Positions 3,980-10,781 of a DNA stretch of 12,893 nt are shown here, one piece after another. The notes below the pieces were generated by a model that worked only from the letters and a program-made list of their open reading frames with translations, had not been told where the DNA came from and did no database searches. Origin of the DNA: JBAZYZ01 sp964361185 (GTDB lineage: Bacteria > Patescibacteriota > Minisyncoccia > Phycocordibacterales > VMEP01). The stretch is from positions 1-12,893 of the forward strand of contig CAYHZS010000024.1 of the NCBI GenBank assembly GCA_964361185.1, written 5' to 3'. Within the stretch, counting starts at the first letter, position 1, and every line of letters begins with the position of its first letter. The translations under genes and the position numbers were made by a program.

Positions 3980-6442
3980 ATGGCGTCTAAGGACAAAGAA
4001 ATAGCCCCAAAAAGAGAGGCGAGTGAAGGAATTGTTCCTGTGGGCATTTCGCATGAAATGCGCACCTCATATCTGGACTACGCCATGTCGGTTATTACCA
4101 TGCGCGCTTTACCGGACGTCAGGGACGGACTCAAGCCGGTACACAGGAGAATCCTGTACTCAATGCATGAACTCAATTTGACCGCGCAAGCCAAAGCCAG
4201 AAAATCAGCCGCGGTGGTTGGCGACGTGCTCGGCAAATATCATCCCCACGGCGATGTCGCTGTTTATGATTCCATGGTTAAAATGGCCCAGGATTTTTCG
4301 CTTCGCTATCCGCTTATTGTCGGACAGGGTAACTTCGGAAGTATCGACGGAGATTCAGCTGCCGCCATGCGTTATACCGAGGCCAAAATGTCGCGTATCG
4401 CGAGTGAAATGCTCCGTGATTTGGATAAGGAGACGGTGGAATGGCGCCCGAATTATGACGGCACCAAAAAAGAGCCGACTGTTCTTCCGGCTGCCATACC
4501 GAATCTGCTTTTGAACGGCACGCTCGGCATAGCTGTTGGCATGGCGACTTCAATTCCCCCGCATAATTTGGGAGAAGTAGTTGATGCTACCGTAGCTCTC
4601 ATAGACGACGAAGAATCGACTAATGAGGATTTGCTTAAATTCGTAAAAGGCCCAGATTTTCCGACTGGCGGAATAATTTTTGCCGACAAGGAAGTTCATC
4701 ACGCCTATGCTTCCGGACGAGGAGGAGTGGTTTGTCGCGGAGAAGCGGAAGTGGTGGAACAGAAAAGCGGTCAATTCCAGATAATCATCAGCTCCATTCC
4801 GTACCGAGTGAACAAGTCCGATTTGATTGTAAAAATTGCCGATTTGGTGCACGAGAAGAAACTCGAAGGAATAAAAGATTTGCGGGATGAATCAACCAAG
4901 GACATACGCGTGGTCATAGATTTGAAGCCTGGCGTGCACCCGCAGAAAGTCTTGAATTTTCTCTACAAGCACACTGAACTAGAAAGCGTTTTTCATTTTA
5001 ACGTTTTGGCTCTCGTGGACGGCGTGCCCCAGACTCTTTCGCTTCGCGCCATGCTCAAGGAATTTATCTCTCACCGCGAGGTGATAATTCGCAAACGCAC
5101 GGAATTTGATTTGAGGAAAGCGGAAGAGCGCGAGCATATTTTGACGGGACTCAAAAAGGCCTTGGAGCATATAGATAAGATCATAAAGACTATTAAGGCC
5201 TCAAAAGATACCGTGACGGCGCACCAGAATTTGATGAAAGAATTCAGATTCTCCGATCGTCAGGCCACGGCCATTTTGGAAATGAAACTTCAGAAATTGG
5301 CCGGACTGGAACGTAAAAAAATCGAGGAAGAACTTATAGAAGTGCAGGATCTTATCAAAAAACTGAAGGACCTGCTGTCGTCAGCGAAGAAAATCCTGAA
5401 AGTGGTAAAAGACGAACTCATTGAAATAAAATCAAAGTATGGAGACGAACGCCGGACAAAAGTCGTGAGAGGGGGAGTAAAAGTGATTTCCGAAGAGGAT
5501 TTGATACCGGAAAAAGAATCGGTGCTGGTTTACACCGCCGGCGGGTACATTAAGCGCACCGACCCTGGCGAATACCGCGTGCAGAAGCGCGGAGGAGTAG
5601 GCGTGGTTGACCTTGATACCAAAGAAGAAGATTTCGTGACTCATTTGCTTACCGCCAATACCCACAGCGACCTTTTGTTTTTTACGGACAAAGGCAAGTG
5701 CTATCAGATAAAGATGTACGACATACCGGAGGGACGACGCGCGACCAAAGGCAAGTCAATCATGAACTTCCTCCAGCTGGGGAGCGATGAGAAAGTAAAC
5801 TCGATTCTCGCCATGCCCAAAGCGCTTAAGAATGTCTCTCTTTCCATAATGATGGTCACCAAAGACGGCACGGCTAAAAAAGTTTCCGCAGACAGTTTCA
5901 AAGATGTGAGGAGAAATGGAATTATCGCCATTAAGCTTTCCCAGGGCGACATGCTTATGTCTACGCTTTTCACGGAGAAAGGGGACGAGGTGATTTTGGC
6001 GACGAGAAAAGGGCAAGCTATACGCTTCAGGGAATCCGACATCCGCGAAATGGGGCGTTCCGCGGGAGGAGTGCGCGGAATGAAACTCGGCAAGGGTGAT
6101 ATTTTGATCGGGGCGGACGTAGTCAAGAAAGACGCCAAAGGCCCTATGTTCCTAGTCATGATGGAGAACGGTTTCGGCAAAAGGACGGCTCTCAAAGAAT
6201 ATAAAACCCAGAAGCGCGGGGGTTCCGGCATCAAGACTTCAAAAGTAACTTCAAAAACCGGCAATTTGATGGCGGCGCAGGTCGTCACGGAAGATATGTC
6301 CCAGATAATCGCCATGTCCAAAAAGAGCCAAGTGGTACGCGTGGATTTGGCGAACGTGCCTTCGCTCGGCCGGCAGACTCAAGGGGTGCGCATAATGAAA
6401 CTCCGCGCGGGGGACGCGATTGCTTCGCTTACGTGCATGTAA
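3980..6442 (+). CDS. gyrA: DNA gyrase subunit A
   Basis: Subunit A of the A2B2 type II topoisomerase that introduces negative supercoils; it holds the DNA-cleaving tyrosine. It is 820 aa, within the usual range. The N-terminal breakage-reunion domain shows MRALPDVRDGLKPVHRRILY, HPHGDVAVYDSM, GQGNFGSIDGDSAAAMRYTE (catalytic Tyr is Y132, with R131 before it) and IPNLLLNGTLGIAVGMAT. A long coiled-coil arm covers roughly residues 380-500. The GyrA box QKRGGVG at 535-541 and the repeated blades of the C-terminal beta-pinwheel (GVRGMKLGKGD, QKRGGSG at about 744, GVRIMKLRAGD) favour gyrase over topoisomerase IV ParC. The quinolone-contact Ser (E. coli S83) is V93 here, while the Asp (D87) is kept as D97. 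It is transcribed alone from its own promoter. gyrB is not in the window. Confidence 0.97.
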   Translation: MASKDKEIAPKREASEGIVPVGISHEMRTSYLDYAMSVITMRALPDVRDGLKPVHRRILYSMHELNLTAQAKARKSAAVVGDVLGKYHPHGDVAVYDSMVKMAQDFSLRYPLIVGQGNFGSIDGDSAAAMRYTEAKMSRIASEMLRDLDKETVEWRPNYDGTKKEPTVLPAAIPNLLLNGTLGIAVGMATSIPPHNLGEVVDATVALIDDEESTNEDLLKFVKGPDFPTGGIIFADKEVHHAYASGRGGVVCRGEAEVVEQKSGQFQIIISSIPYRVNKSDLIVKIADLVHEKKLEGIKDLRDESTKDIRVVIDLKPGVHPQKVLNFLYKHTELESVFHFNVLALVDGVPQTLSLRAMLKEFISHREVIIRKRTEFDLRKAEEREHILTGLKKALEHIDKIIKTIKASKDTVTAHQNLMKEFRFSDRQATAILEMKLQKLAGLERKKIEEELIEVQDLIKKLKDLLSSAKKILKVVKDELIEIKSKYGDERRTKVVRGGVKVISEEDLIPEKESVLVYTAGGYIKRTDPGEYRVQKRGGVGVVDLDTKEEDFVTHLLTANTHSDLLFFTDKGKCYQIKMYDIPEGRRATKGKSIMNFLQLGSDEKVNSILAMPKALKNVSLSIMMVTKDGTAKKVSADSFKDVRRNGIIAIKLSQGDMLMSTLFTEKGDEVILATRKGQAIRFRESDIREMGRSAGGVRGMKLGKGDILIGADVVKKDAKGPMFLVMMENGFGKRTALKEYKTQKRGGSGIKTSKVTSKTGNLMAAQVVTEDMSQIIAMSKKSQVVRVDLANVPSLGRQTQGVRIMKLRAGDAIASLTCM

Positions 6443-6450
6443 AAAAAGTT

Positions 6451-6571
6451 TATAGCTGATAGCTGATTGCTGATAGCTGATAGCTGATAGCTTTTAGCTT
6501 ATAGGAGAATGCGGTATCATTATAAAATAAGTTATTATTGAATTACTATCAGCTAAAAGCTATAAGCTAAA
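6451..6571. repeat. Heptamer tandem repeat with inverted partial copy
   Basis: Eight consecutive 6-7-bp units at 6451-6505 follow the pattern TGATAGC (four exact, others TATAGC, TGATTGC, TTTTAGC, TTATAGG). At 6546-6568 lies an inverted version: its reverse complement matches 6482-6504 at 21 of 23 positions, so the two arms can form a long hairpin around a 41-bp AT-rich centre. The centre holds TATAAA (about 6520) that could be a -10 for the methyltransferase gene, which begins five bases after the element. Function unknown. Confidence 0.8.
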
Positions 6572-6575
6572 CACC

Positions 6576-7103
6576 GTGGCCTTTTTAAAACCGGAAGAAA
6601 TAGTAAAAAAACTGCCTCTAGAGGAAGGTCTAATGGTAGCTGACTTAGGCGCGGGCGTAGGAGCTTTCACGATTCCGATTGCCAGAAATATTGGCGAGGG
6701 CAGGGTTTATGCCGTTGATATAATTCAGGAACTTTTAACCGGGATTAAGAAGTCCGCCCAAAGAGAGGGTCTCTCAAATGTGGAAATAATCTGGGGCGAT
6801 ATTGAAGAGGTGGGCGGGACAAAAATCGCCGACGGTCTGATTGGGCTTGCTGTCCTTGTGAATGTTCTTTTTCAGGCTGAACACAAGGAAGGAATAGTAG
6901 CCGAAGCAAAAAGAATCCTGAAAAACAATGGGTATGTTTTTGTTGCTGATTGGAACGGATCATTCGGAGGAATCGGACCAAAAGAATCGGATGTTGTCAC
7001 GAAAGAAGCTGTGAAGAAATTGTTTCTTAATTCCGGCTTTGCTTTGTATAATGAGATCGATGCGGGGGAATACCATTACGGCCTGCTGTTTAGGAAACTA
7101 TAG
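6576..7103 (+). CDS. Class I SAM-dependent methyltransferase (UbiE/Methyltransf_11-like)
   Basis: A 175-aa cytoplasmic methyltransferase of the Rossmann-like class I fold. Motif I is VADLGAGVGAF (residues 21-31). The acidic residue at the end of strand 2 that binds the SAM ribose is D48 in YAVDI. A motif II-like acidic stretch follows (VEIIWGDIEEVG), then the strand DGLIGLAVLVNVL and the post-motif helix EAKRILKNNGYVFVADW. The substrate cannot be read from sequence: small molecule, RNA or protein are all open. The start is a GTG with no Shine-Dalgarno, placed right after the inverted repeat; FLKPEEIVKKL at residues 3-13 is the family's usual beginning, which supports it. No terminator follows gyrA, so read-through is possible. 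Confidence 0.88.
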   Translation: MAFLKPEEIVKKLPLEEGLMVADLGAGVGAFTIPIARNIGEGRVYAVDIIQELLTGIKKSAQREGLSNVEIIWGDIEEVGGTKIADGLIGLAVLVNVLFQAEHKEGIVAEAKRILKNNGYVFVADWNGSFGGIGPKESDVVTKEAVKKLFLNSGFALYNEIDAGEYHYGLLFRKL

Positions 7104-7189
7104 TCTGTTTGTTTGTAACCCCAGCCTCACTTTTGCAAAATATTTACATATCTTAATGACGCTTGTTACTTTCGTAAAAACAATAGTGG

Positions 7190-7237
7190 CAACGCGCTTC
7201 GCCCATCAAGGTAAGGCCTATTCGGCCACGCGCGTTG
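7190..7237. repeat. Nested-hairpin repeat element, copy 2
   Basis: Outer arms CAACGCGC (7190-7197) and GCGCGTTG (7230-7237) enclose AAGGCCTATTCGGCCACGCG at 7213-7232, 18 of 20 identical to copy 1 (1737-1756). It lies upstream of the solute-binding-type gene, in the same orientation as copy 1. Confidence 0.6.
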
Positions 7238-7242
7238 GTTTT

Positions 7243-7317
7243 ATGAAGGAGGCAAAAGTGAGGCGGGGTGGCGATTTTTATGGTCGCTATCGCTCCCTAA
7301 AAATCAACCATGTCTAA
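7243..7317 (+). CDS. Possible 24-aa leader ORF overlapping the next gene
   Basis: The frame from ATG 7243 (or GTG 7258, which has AAGGAGG five nt ahead) reads ...RRGGDFYGRYRSLKINHV and stops at 7317, overlapping the ATG of the solute-binding-type gene at 7310 by eight bases. Such overlap would permit translational coupling, and the next gene has no Shine-Dalgarno of its own. An inverted repeat GATTTTTA/TAAAAATC spans the end of the leader frame. It could simply be chance. Confidence 0.3.
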   Translation: MKEAKVRRGGDFYGRYRSLKINHV

Positions 7318-8617
7318 TTTTCAAATTACGATTTTAGGAATCTTCGGGTTTTTCATAATCGTCGGTATTTTGATTTTTTCGGGACTTATTCCGGGGATGA
7401 AGGGTTCGGGCGGACGCGGTGGCGACTTGGGAGGTACGGTTGTTGTCTGGGGGACTATACCCAAGGGCGCAATTGCCGACTTAGTGGACAATTTCAACCG
7501 AGAGCACAAGCCCACAGTCTTGTCTTACCTGGAAAAAAATCGCGCTTCTTTTGACCGCGACCTGACGGAGGCTTTGGCGGGAGGACAGGGCCCGGATGTA
7601 GTCATGCTTCCGCGGGAACTTATTTATAGGCACGCCGATAAATTACTGGCCATACCGTACTCGTCTATTTCGGAGCGCGCCTTCAAGGATACTTTCGTGG
7701 AAGAGGGGGAATTATTTCTTGATTCGGAAAGCATTCTTGCCCTGCCTCTCATCATAGATCCGATGGTCATGTATTTTAACCGCGACATTCTTTCAAATGC
7801 CGGAATTTCTCTTCCACCAAAAACATGGGAAGAACTTCTCGCTATAACTCCTAATCTCGTGGAAAAGGACCAATCCGGCAACCTGACAAGAAGCGCGGTT
7901 GCTTTCGGAGAATCAAGCAACGTGCTTTACGCGAAAGATATTATAGTCCTGCTCTCGTTACAGGCTGGAGACAAAATAATCACGCGCGATTCGGGCGGTT
8001 TTAGAGTGGTTTTCGGCAGAAGCGCGGATTTTTCCACTCTTAATCCGGCCGAAGAAGCCTTGCGCTATTACACCAATTTCTCGAATCCAGTCCAGCCGGT
8101 TTATTCCTGGAATAAATCACTGGCGAATTCCAAAAACGCTTTCATTTCTGGGAAAGTGGCTTTCTATTTCGGCTACGCGGGCGAACTTTTTGGCATCCGC
8201 GAGAAAAATCCTCATTTAAATTTTGATGTCGCCAAAGTACCCCAAACAAAGGGTTCTTCTGTAAGCATTACCATCGGAGATATTAGCGGACTTGCCATAA
8301 TAAAGGTTTCAAAAAACGCCGAATCAGCTTTTCAGGTAATTAGCGCTATGGCGGGCCAGGATTTTTCCGCGGAACTTGTGAATAAAATATCTCTACCGTC
8401 CGCGAGGCGCGACGTTCTTGCCCAAAAGCCCACCGACGCCTACATGAATGTTTTTTTCAGTTCGGCTTTGATGTCCCGCGGATGGATAGACCCCTCTCCC
8501 CTAGATACGTCCAAGATATTTTCCGATTTGGTGGAGAATATAGTCTCCGGCCGTTTGAATATAGGCGAGGCGGTCAGGAATTCTTCCGGCGAATTGGATA
8601 GGCTTTTAAGAAAATAG
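7310..8617 (+). CDS. Membrane-anchored extracellular solute-binding-type protein
   Basis: A 435-aa protein resembling family 1 (sugar/oligosaccharide-type) ABC-transporter solute-binding proteins. One hydrophobic helix at about residues 7-29 (ITILGIFGFFIIVGILIFSG) is followed by a Gly-rich linker, then the periplasmic-binding fold: TVVVWGTIPKGAIADLVDNFNREH, GQGPDVVMLPRE, ALPLIIDPMVMYFNRDILSNAGI with PPKTWEELLAI, and KNAFISGKVAFYFGYAGE. These blocks are typical of the family in order and spacing. There is no Cys lipobox and no clear cleavage site, so it should stay anchored as a signal-anchor protein facing outward. No permease or ATPase gene accompanies it. The first pilin-like gene begins seven bp downstream, so it looks like part of that operon. 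The ligand is unknown. Confidence 0.85.
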   Translation: MSNFQITILGIFGFFIIVGILIFSGLIPGMKGSGGRGGDLGGTVVVWGTIPKGAIADLVDNFNREHKPTVLSYLEKNRASFDRDLTEALAGGQGPDVVMLPRELIYRHADKLLAIPYSSISERAFKDTFVEEGELFLDSESILALPLIIDPMVMYFNRDILSNAGISLPPKTWEELLAITPNLVEKDQSGNLTRSAVAFGESSNVLYAKDIIVLLSLQAGDKIITRDSGGFRVVFGRSADFSTLNPAEEALRYYTNFSNPVQPVYSWNKSLANSKNAFISGKVAFYFGYAGELFGIREKNPHLNFDVAKVPQTKGSSVSITIGDISGLAIIKVSKNAESAFQVISAMAGQDFSAELVNKISLPSARRDVLAQKPTDAYMNVFFSSALMSRGWIDPSPLDTSKIFSDLVENIVSGRLNIGEAVRNSSGELDRLLRK

Positions 8618-8624
8618 AACCAAT

Positions 8625-9056
8625 ATGATTAATAATTACTCGACATTTGTCTTTCCAAGCAGGCAAAAAGTTGCGGTGTTTTTTGTCTGCACGCTTCTTT
8701 TGGTCGCTGTTTTAATTCCGTTTGTTTCCCTCGCCGCCGGAGTAGTTCCGTGTAATAAGACTTTAGTTAACGGCAAATTTACCGACCCGTGTGATTTTGA
8801 CAAGTTTGTGACTCTCGGGAATAACATAATTGATTTCCTTCTTTACAGCTTTGCCACTCCTTTCGCCATAATTCTGTTCATGTGGGCTGGATTTCTCTTT
8901 ATGTTCAAATCAAGTAGCGAGGGAGACATAACCAAGGCCAAAACAATATTCTGGAACGTACTTTTGGGCTTTATTATCGCCTTAGCCGCATTCCTCATTA
9001 TTAAGCTCATTCTTTTGGGACTTGAAGCGGAGATTCCACAACAGTTTAGAGGGTAA
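8625..9056 (+). CDS. Pilin-like small membrane protein, subfamily A (first of five)
   Basis: A 143-aa protein with a hydrophobic signal or anchor helix (about 15-38, ending VSLAAG), an external loop with two Cys (C43 and C56, a possible disulfide), and two further helices (about 71-93 with FIMW-like core AIILFMWAGFLFMF, and 108-132). The short polar loop between them is SSSEGDITKAKTIFW. Signal peptide plus two helices with a charged turn is the architecture of VirB2/TrbC-like and CPR type IV secretion pilins (PF18895-type), so a surface filament or secretion role is inferred. It begins seven bp after the solute-binding-type gene and has no Shine-Dalgarno. Confidence 0.75.
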   Translation: MINNYSTFVFPSRQKVAVFFVCTLLLVAVLIPFVSLAAGVVPCNKTLVNGKFTDPCDFDKFVTLGNNIIDFLLYSFATPFAIILFMWAGFLFMFKSSSEGDITKAKTIFWNVLLGFIIALAAFLIIKLILLGLEAEIPQQFRG

Positions 9057-9058
9057 TG

Positions 9059-9067
9059 TGGTAGAAT
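9059..9067 (+). promoter_or_regulatory. Extended -10 promoter, leaderless mRNA for the second pilin gene
   Basis: TGG followed by TAGAAT (9062-9067), which ends seven bases before the ATG at 9075, the same spacing as the MBL gene promoter. The -35 region is weak, as is common for extended -10 promoters. It would let this gene be transcribed separately from the upstream operon. Confidence 0.45.
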
Positions 9068-9074
9068 TAAATTA

Positions 9075-9449
9075 ATGAAAATAAACAAAATACTCCCTTT
9101 TTTCATGATTATAGCGTTTTTGTTGTTGTTAAATTTGCCACTCTTAGCTACTGCCGCTACGGGCGGTAAGATTTGCCAGACTGGCCAACTTTGCAACCCG
9201 ATAGGTTCCGAGGACTTAACCACTTTTGTGGATAAAATCACCGCTACCGCCCTTAAAATAGGCATACCCATAGCCGGCCTTTTCATCATTTGGGCCGGTT
9301 TTAAATTTGTGACCGCGAGAGGGGATGAGACGGCCATTAAAGACGCTAAAAAAATATTTTGGTATACTATTATCGGTACAGCCGTGCTTCTGGCAGCCAG
9401 TCTGATAGCTACAGTTTTAGGCGACACAGTAAGACAACTAGGGAGCTGA
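9075..9449 (+). CDS. Pilin-like small membrane protein, subfamily A
   Basis: A 124-aa protein. Signal peptide of about 1-28 (LLATAA), external segment with C34 and C40 (KICQTGQLCNP), then DLTTFVDKITATALKIGIPIAG leading into helix about 61-79 (LFIIWAGFKFV) and helix about 94-115. The loop ARGDETAIKDAKKIFW matches the corresponding loop of the previous gene (WAGF-x-F, then KxAKxIFW), so the two are paralogues. This is the clearest type IV secretion pilin-like (PF18895-type) member. After processing it would leave about 95 residues in the membrane. UGA is the stop codon, showing the standard code. Confidence 0.8.
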   Translation: MKINKILPFFMIIAFLLLLNLPLLATAATGGKICQTGQLCNPIGSEDLTTFVDKITATALKIGIPIAGLFIIWAGFKFVTARGDETAIKDAKKIFWYTIIGTAVLLAASLIATVLGDTVRQLGS

Positions 9450-9470
9450 TTATAAATAAGGCAATAAACA

Positions 9471-9851
9471 ATGAACTCTAGGCAGAAAAAATTAAATGTA
9501 TTTAAGACGAGCGCATTACTGGCTGTTTCGCTCTTGCCGGCAGTTTCCTTTGCGGCGACTACTCCGAGCTGTTCCAGTATAAAAGACCTTTTCGGCTTTT
9601 TCGGGTGCCTGTTTTCGCTTGTTCAATCCGCTATTGTGGTGATAGGAGCCTTGGCACTGATGTTTTTCTTGTGGAATCTGGTCATGTACATTAAAGAGTA
9701 TGATAATGAAACAAAAAGGCAAGAAAGTCGTCAATACATGATATACGGAATAATAGCCCTTTTTGTTATGGTCTCCGTCTGGGGCCTGGTGGACGTACTT
9801 ACGACAACATTTGGGGTTAGTACCGGAACTCCCACATACAGAACGAGATAG
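9471..9851 (+). CDS. Pilin-like small membrane protein, subfamily B
   Basis: A 126-aa protein with a signal peptide (about 1-29, PAVSFAAT), two Cys before the first helix (C34, C46), helix about 50-73 and helix about 90-111. The loop YIKEYDNETKRQESRQYM and the block IYGIIALFVMVSVWGLVDVL followed by TTFGV are shared nearly word for word with the next gene (IYGIIALFVIVSIWGLVNVL, STFGV), so these are close paralogues distinct from subfamily A. The tail after helix 2 is short and polar. It lies 21 bp after the previous gene, where TATAAA at about 9451 could add an internal promoter. Filament subunit or accessory membrane component; role inferred. Confidence 0.75.
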   Translation: MNSRQKKLNVFKTSALLAVSLLPAVSFAATTPSCSSIKDLFGFFGCLFSLVQSAIVVIGALALMFFLWNLVMYIKEYDNETKRQESRQYMIYGIIALFVMVSVWGLVDVLTTTFGVSTGTPTYRTR

Positions 9852-9895
9852 TTCTCGCAAGTCGGACCAGTAAGTATCCCGCCAGGGCGCTTTTT

Positions 9896-9946
9896 GCGGG
9901 TAATTTACCCATGTGGATAATTGCGGGTGGCGCCATATGGATAATT
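9896..9946. repeat. Imperfect tandem repeat at the promoter of the fourth pilin gene
   Basis: GCGGGT followed by GGATAATT occurs at 9896-9922 and again at 9923-9946. The second GGATAATT contains the -35 of the promoter at 9938. Duplicated promoter-proximal DNA could hold a regulator site. Confidence 0.45.
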
Positions 9947-9966
9947 AGACGAATGCATAGTACAAT
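9938..9966 (+). promoter_or_regulatory. Promoter of the fourth pilin gene
   Basis: TGGATA (9938-9943), a 17-nt spacer and TACAAT (9961-9966). A start near 9973 gives a ~100-nt leader that contains the palindromic element at 10010-10062, unlike the leaderless genes nearby. Confidence 0.5.
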
Positions 9967-10009
9967 TACAAGACAAGTAAATTATTAAGTAATTCCAGTG
10001 GTAGGGCAT

Positions 10010-10062
10010 CCCGGTAGTAGAGAATACTCACTACAGTAAAGGGAGCTCGCTACGGGACAAGT
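10010..10062. repeat. Palindromic repeat element, copy 1, in a 5' leader
   Basis: GTAG-TA-GAG-AATA-CTC-A-CTAC forms a small hairpin, and the outer CCC-G-GTAG can pair with CTACGGG at the right end. The right end GAGCTCGCTACGGGACAAGT matches copy 2 (10755-10774) with three differences over 20. The copy here carries about 20 extra bases in the middle. Confidence 0.5.
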
Positions 10063-10072
10063 TATTAAAAGT

Positions 10073-10426
10073 ATGAAAAAAGTAGCAGCATTTATAAGCG
10101 CTTTCGGTCTGCCTATGGTCGCATTGGCGGTTAGCGCGCCGACAATAGGGGGGATGCTTTCAGTTGTGAAGAATATCATAGATATTGCCACGATTGTCGC
10201 CGTGGCGATAGCGCTTCTATTCTTCATTTGGGGCCTTGCCCAGTACATACTCTCCGGTCCCGGTGAAAAAGCGGACGAGGGGCGCCAGAGGATGATTTAC
10301 GGCATCATTGCCCTATTCGTCATAGTTTCAATTTGGGGCTTGGTAAACGTGCTTAACAGCACATTCGGCGTCACGCAGGGCGGTTCGGCGACACTTCCGA
10401 GTGTTACCGGCACAATCATCCCCTAG
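10073..10426 (+). CDS. Pilin-like small membrane protein, subfamily B
   Basis: A 117-aa protein: signal peptide of about 1-20 (LPMVALAVSA), helix about 34-58 (IATIVAVAIALLFFIWGLAQYI), charged loop SGPGEKADEGRQRM, helix about 73-94 (IYGIIALFVIVSIWGLVNVL) and a Thr/Ser-rich tail of about 20 residues. Unlike its neighbours it has no Cys. It is closely related to the gene at 9471 and more distantly to the one at 10459. It has its own promoter and a structured ~100-nt leader, so it may be set apart in expression; a highly expressed major subunit is one reading. No Shine-Dalgarno. Confidence 0.75.
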   Translation: MKKVAAFISAFGLPMVALAVSAPTIGGMLSVVKNIIDIATIVAVAIALLFFIWGLAQYILSGPGEKADEGRQRMIYGIIALFVIVSIWGLVNVLNSTFGVTQGGSATLPSVTGTIIP

Positions 10427-10458
10427 TTAGTGATTTGCGGGGAAGATAAATATTCAAG

Positions 10459-10719
10459 ATGTCATCCATTGACAGCCTTCTTTTGAAGATTAATGCCGTT
10501 ATAATAAATCCGGCTCTTGCCTTTCTGTTTATTCTGGCCTTCGCTTATTTTTCCTGGGGCGTAATGGAGTATTTCCTTTATCAGGACAATGAAACGGAGA
10601 GAAAGACAGGCCAGAAACACATAATGTACGGACTTATCGGGCTTGTAATAATGGCCGGCTTCTGGGGCATCATCGAGATTCTTTCAGGGACAATTGGCGT
10701 ATCCGTTCCGCGTCCGTAA
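10459..10719 (+). CDS. Pilin-like small membrane protein, subfamily B, no signal peptide
   Basis: An 86-aa protein with the same two-helix core as the two genes before it: helix about 13-38 (ending FSWGVMEYFL), loop YQDNETERKTGQKH and helix about 54-77 (IMYGLIGLVIMAGFWGIIEIL) followed by GTIGV. The cleavable signal peptide is missing, and no upstream in-frame start restores it within the 32-bp gap. The loop NETER resembles NETKR of the 9471 protein. It may insert directly in the membrane and serve as a base or adaptor subunit; that is inference. It is the last gene of the cluster. Confidence 0.72.
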   Translation: MSSIDSLLLKINAVIINPALAFLFILAFAYFSWGVMEYFLYQDNETERKTGQKHIMYGLIGLVIMAGFWGIIEILSGTIGVSVPRP

Positions 10720-10737
10720 GCGTAAGTAAAAATTGAA

Positions 10738-10768
10738 CCCCAGTAGTAGAGCAGAGCTCACTACGGGG
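10738..10768. repeat. Palindromic repeat element, copy 2, after the pilin cluster
   Basis: A compact hairpin: CCCC-A-GTAG-TA-GAGC-AGA-GCTC-A-CTAC-GGGG, 12 bp in three blocks with small bulges. It is related to 10010-10062. No U-run follows, so it is not a typical terminator, though it could protect or end the message. Confidence 0.6.
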
Positions 10769-10781
10769 CAGGTAGAAAAAA

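Noticed and set aside
5704..6321. 205-aa ORF antisense to gyrA
   Set aside because: A long shadow frame opposite a well-conserved gyrA C-terminal domain.
6451..6571. CRISPR array
   Set aside because: The units are 6-7 bp and contiguous without spacers, and no cas gene is near.
7039..7317. 92-aa ORF from 7039
   Set aside because: Its first 65 codons overlap the end of the methyltransferase gene in another frame and the repeat element; only the last 24 codons are considered as a leader frame.
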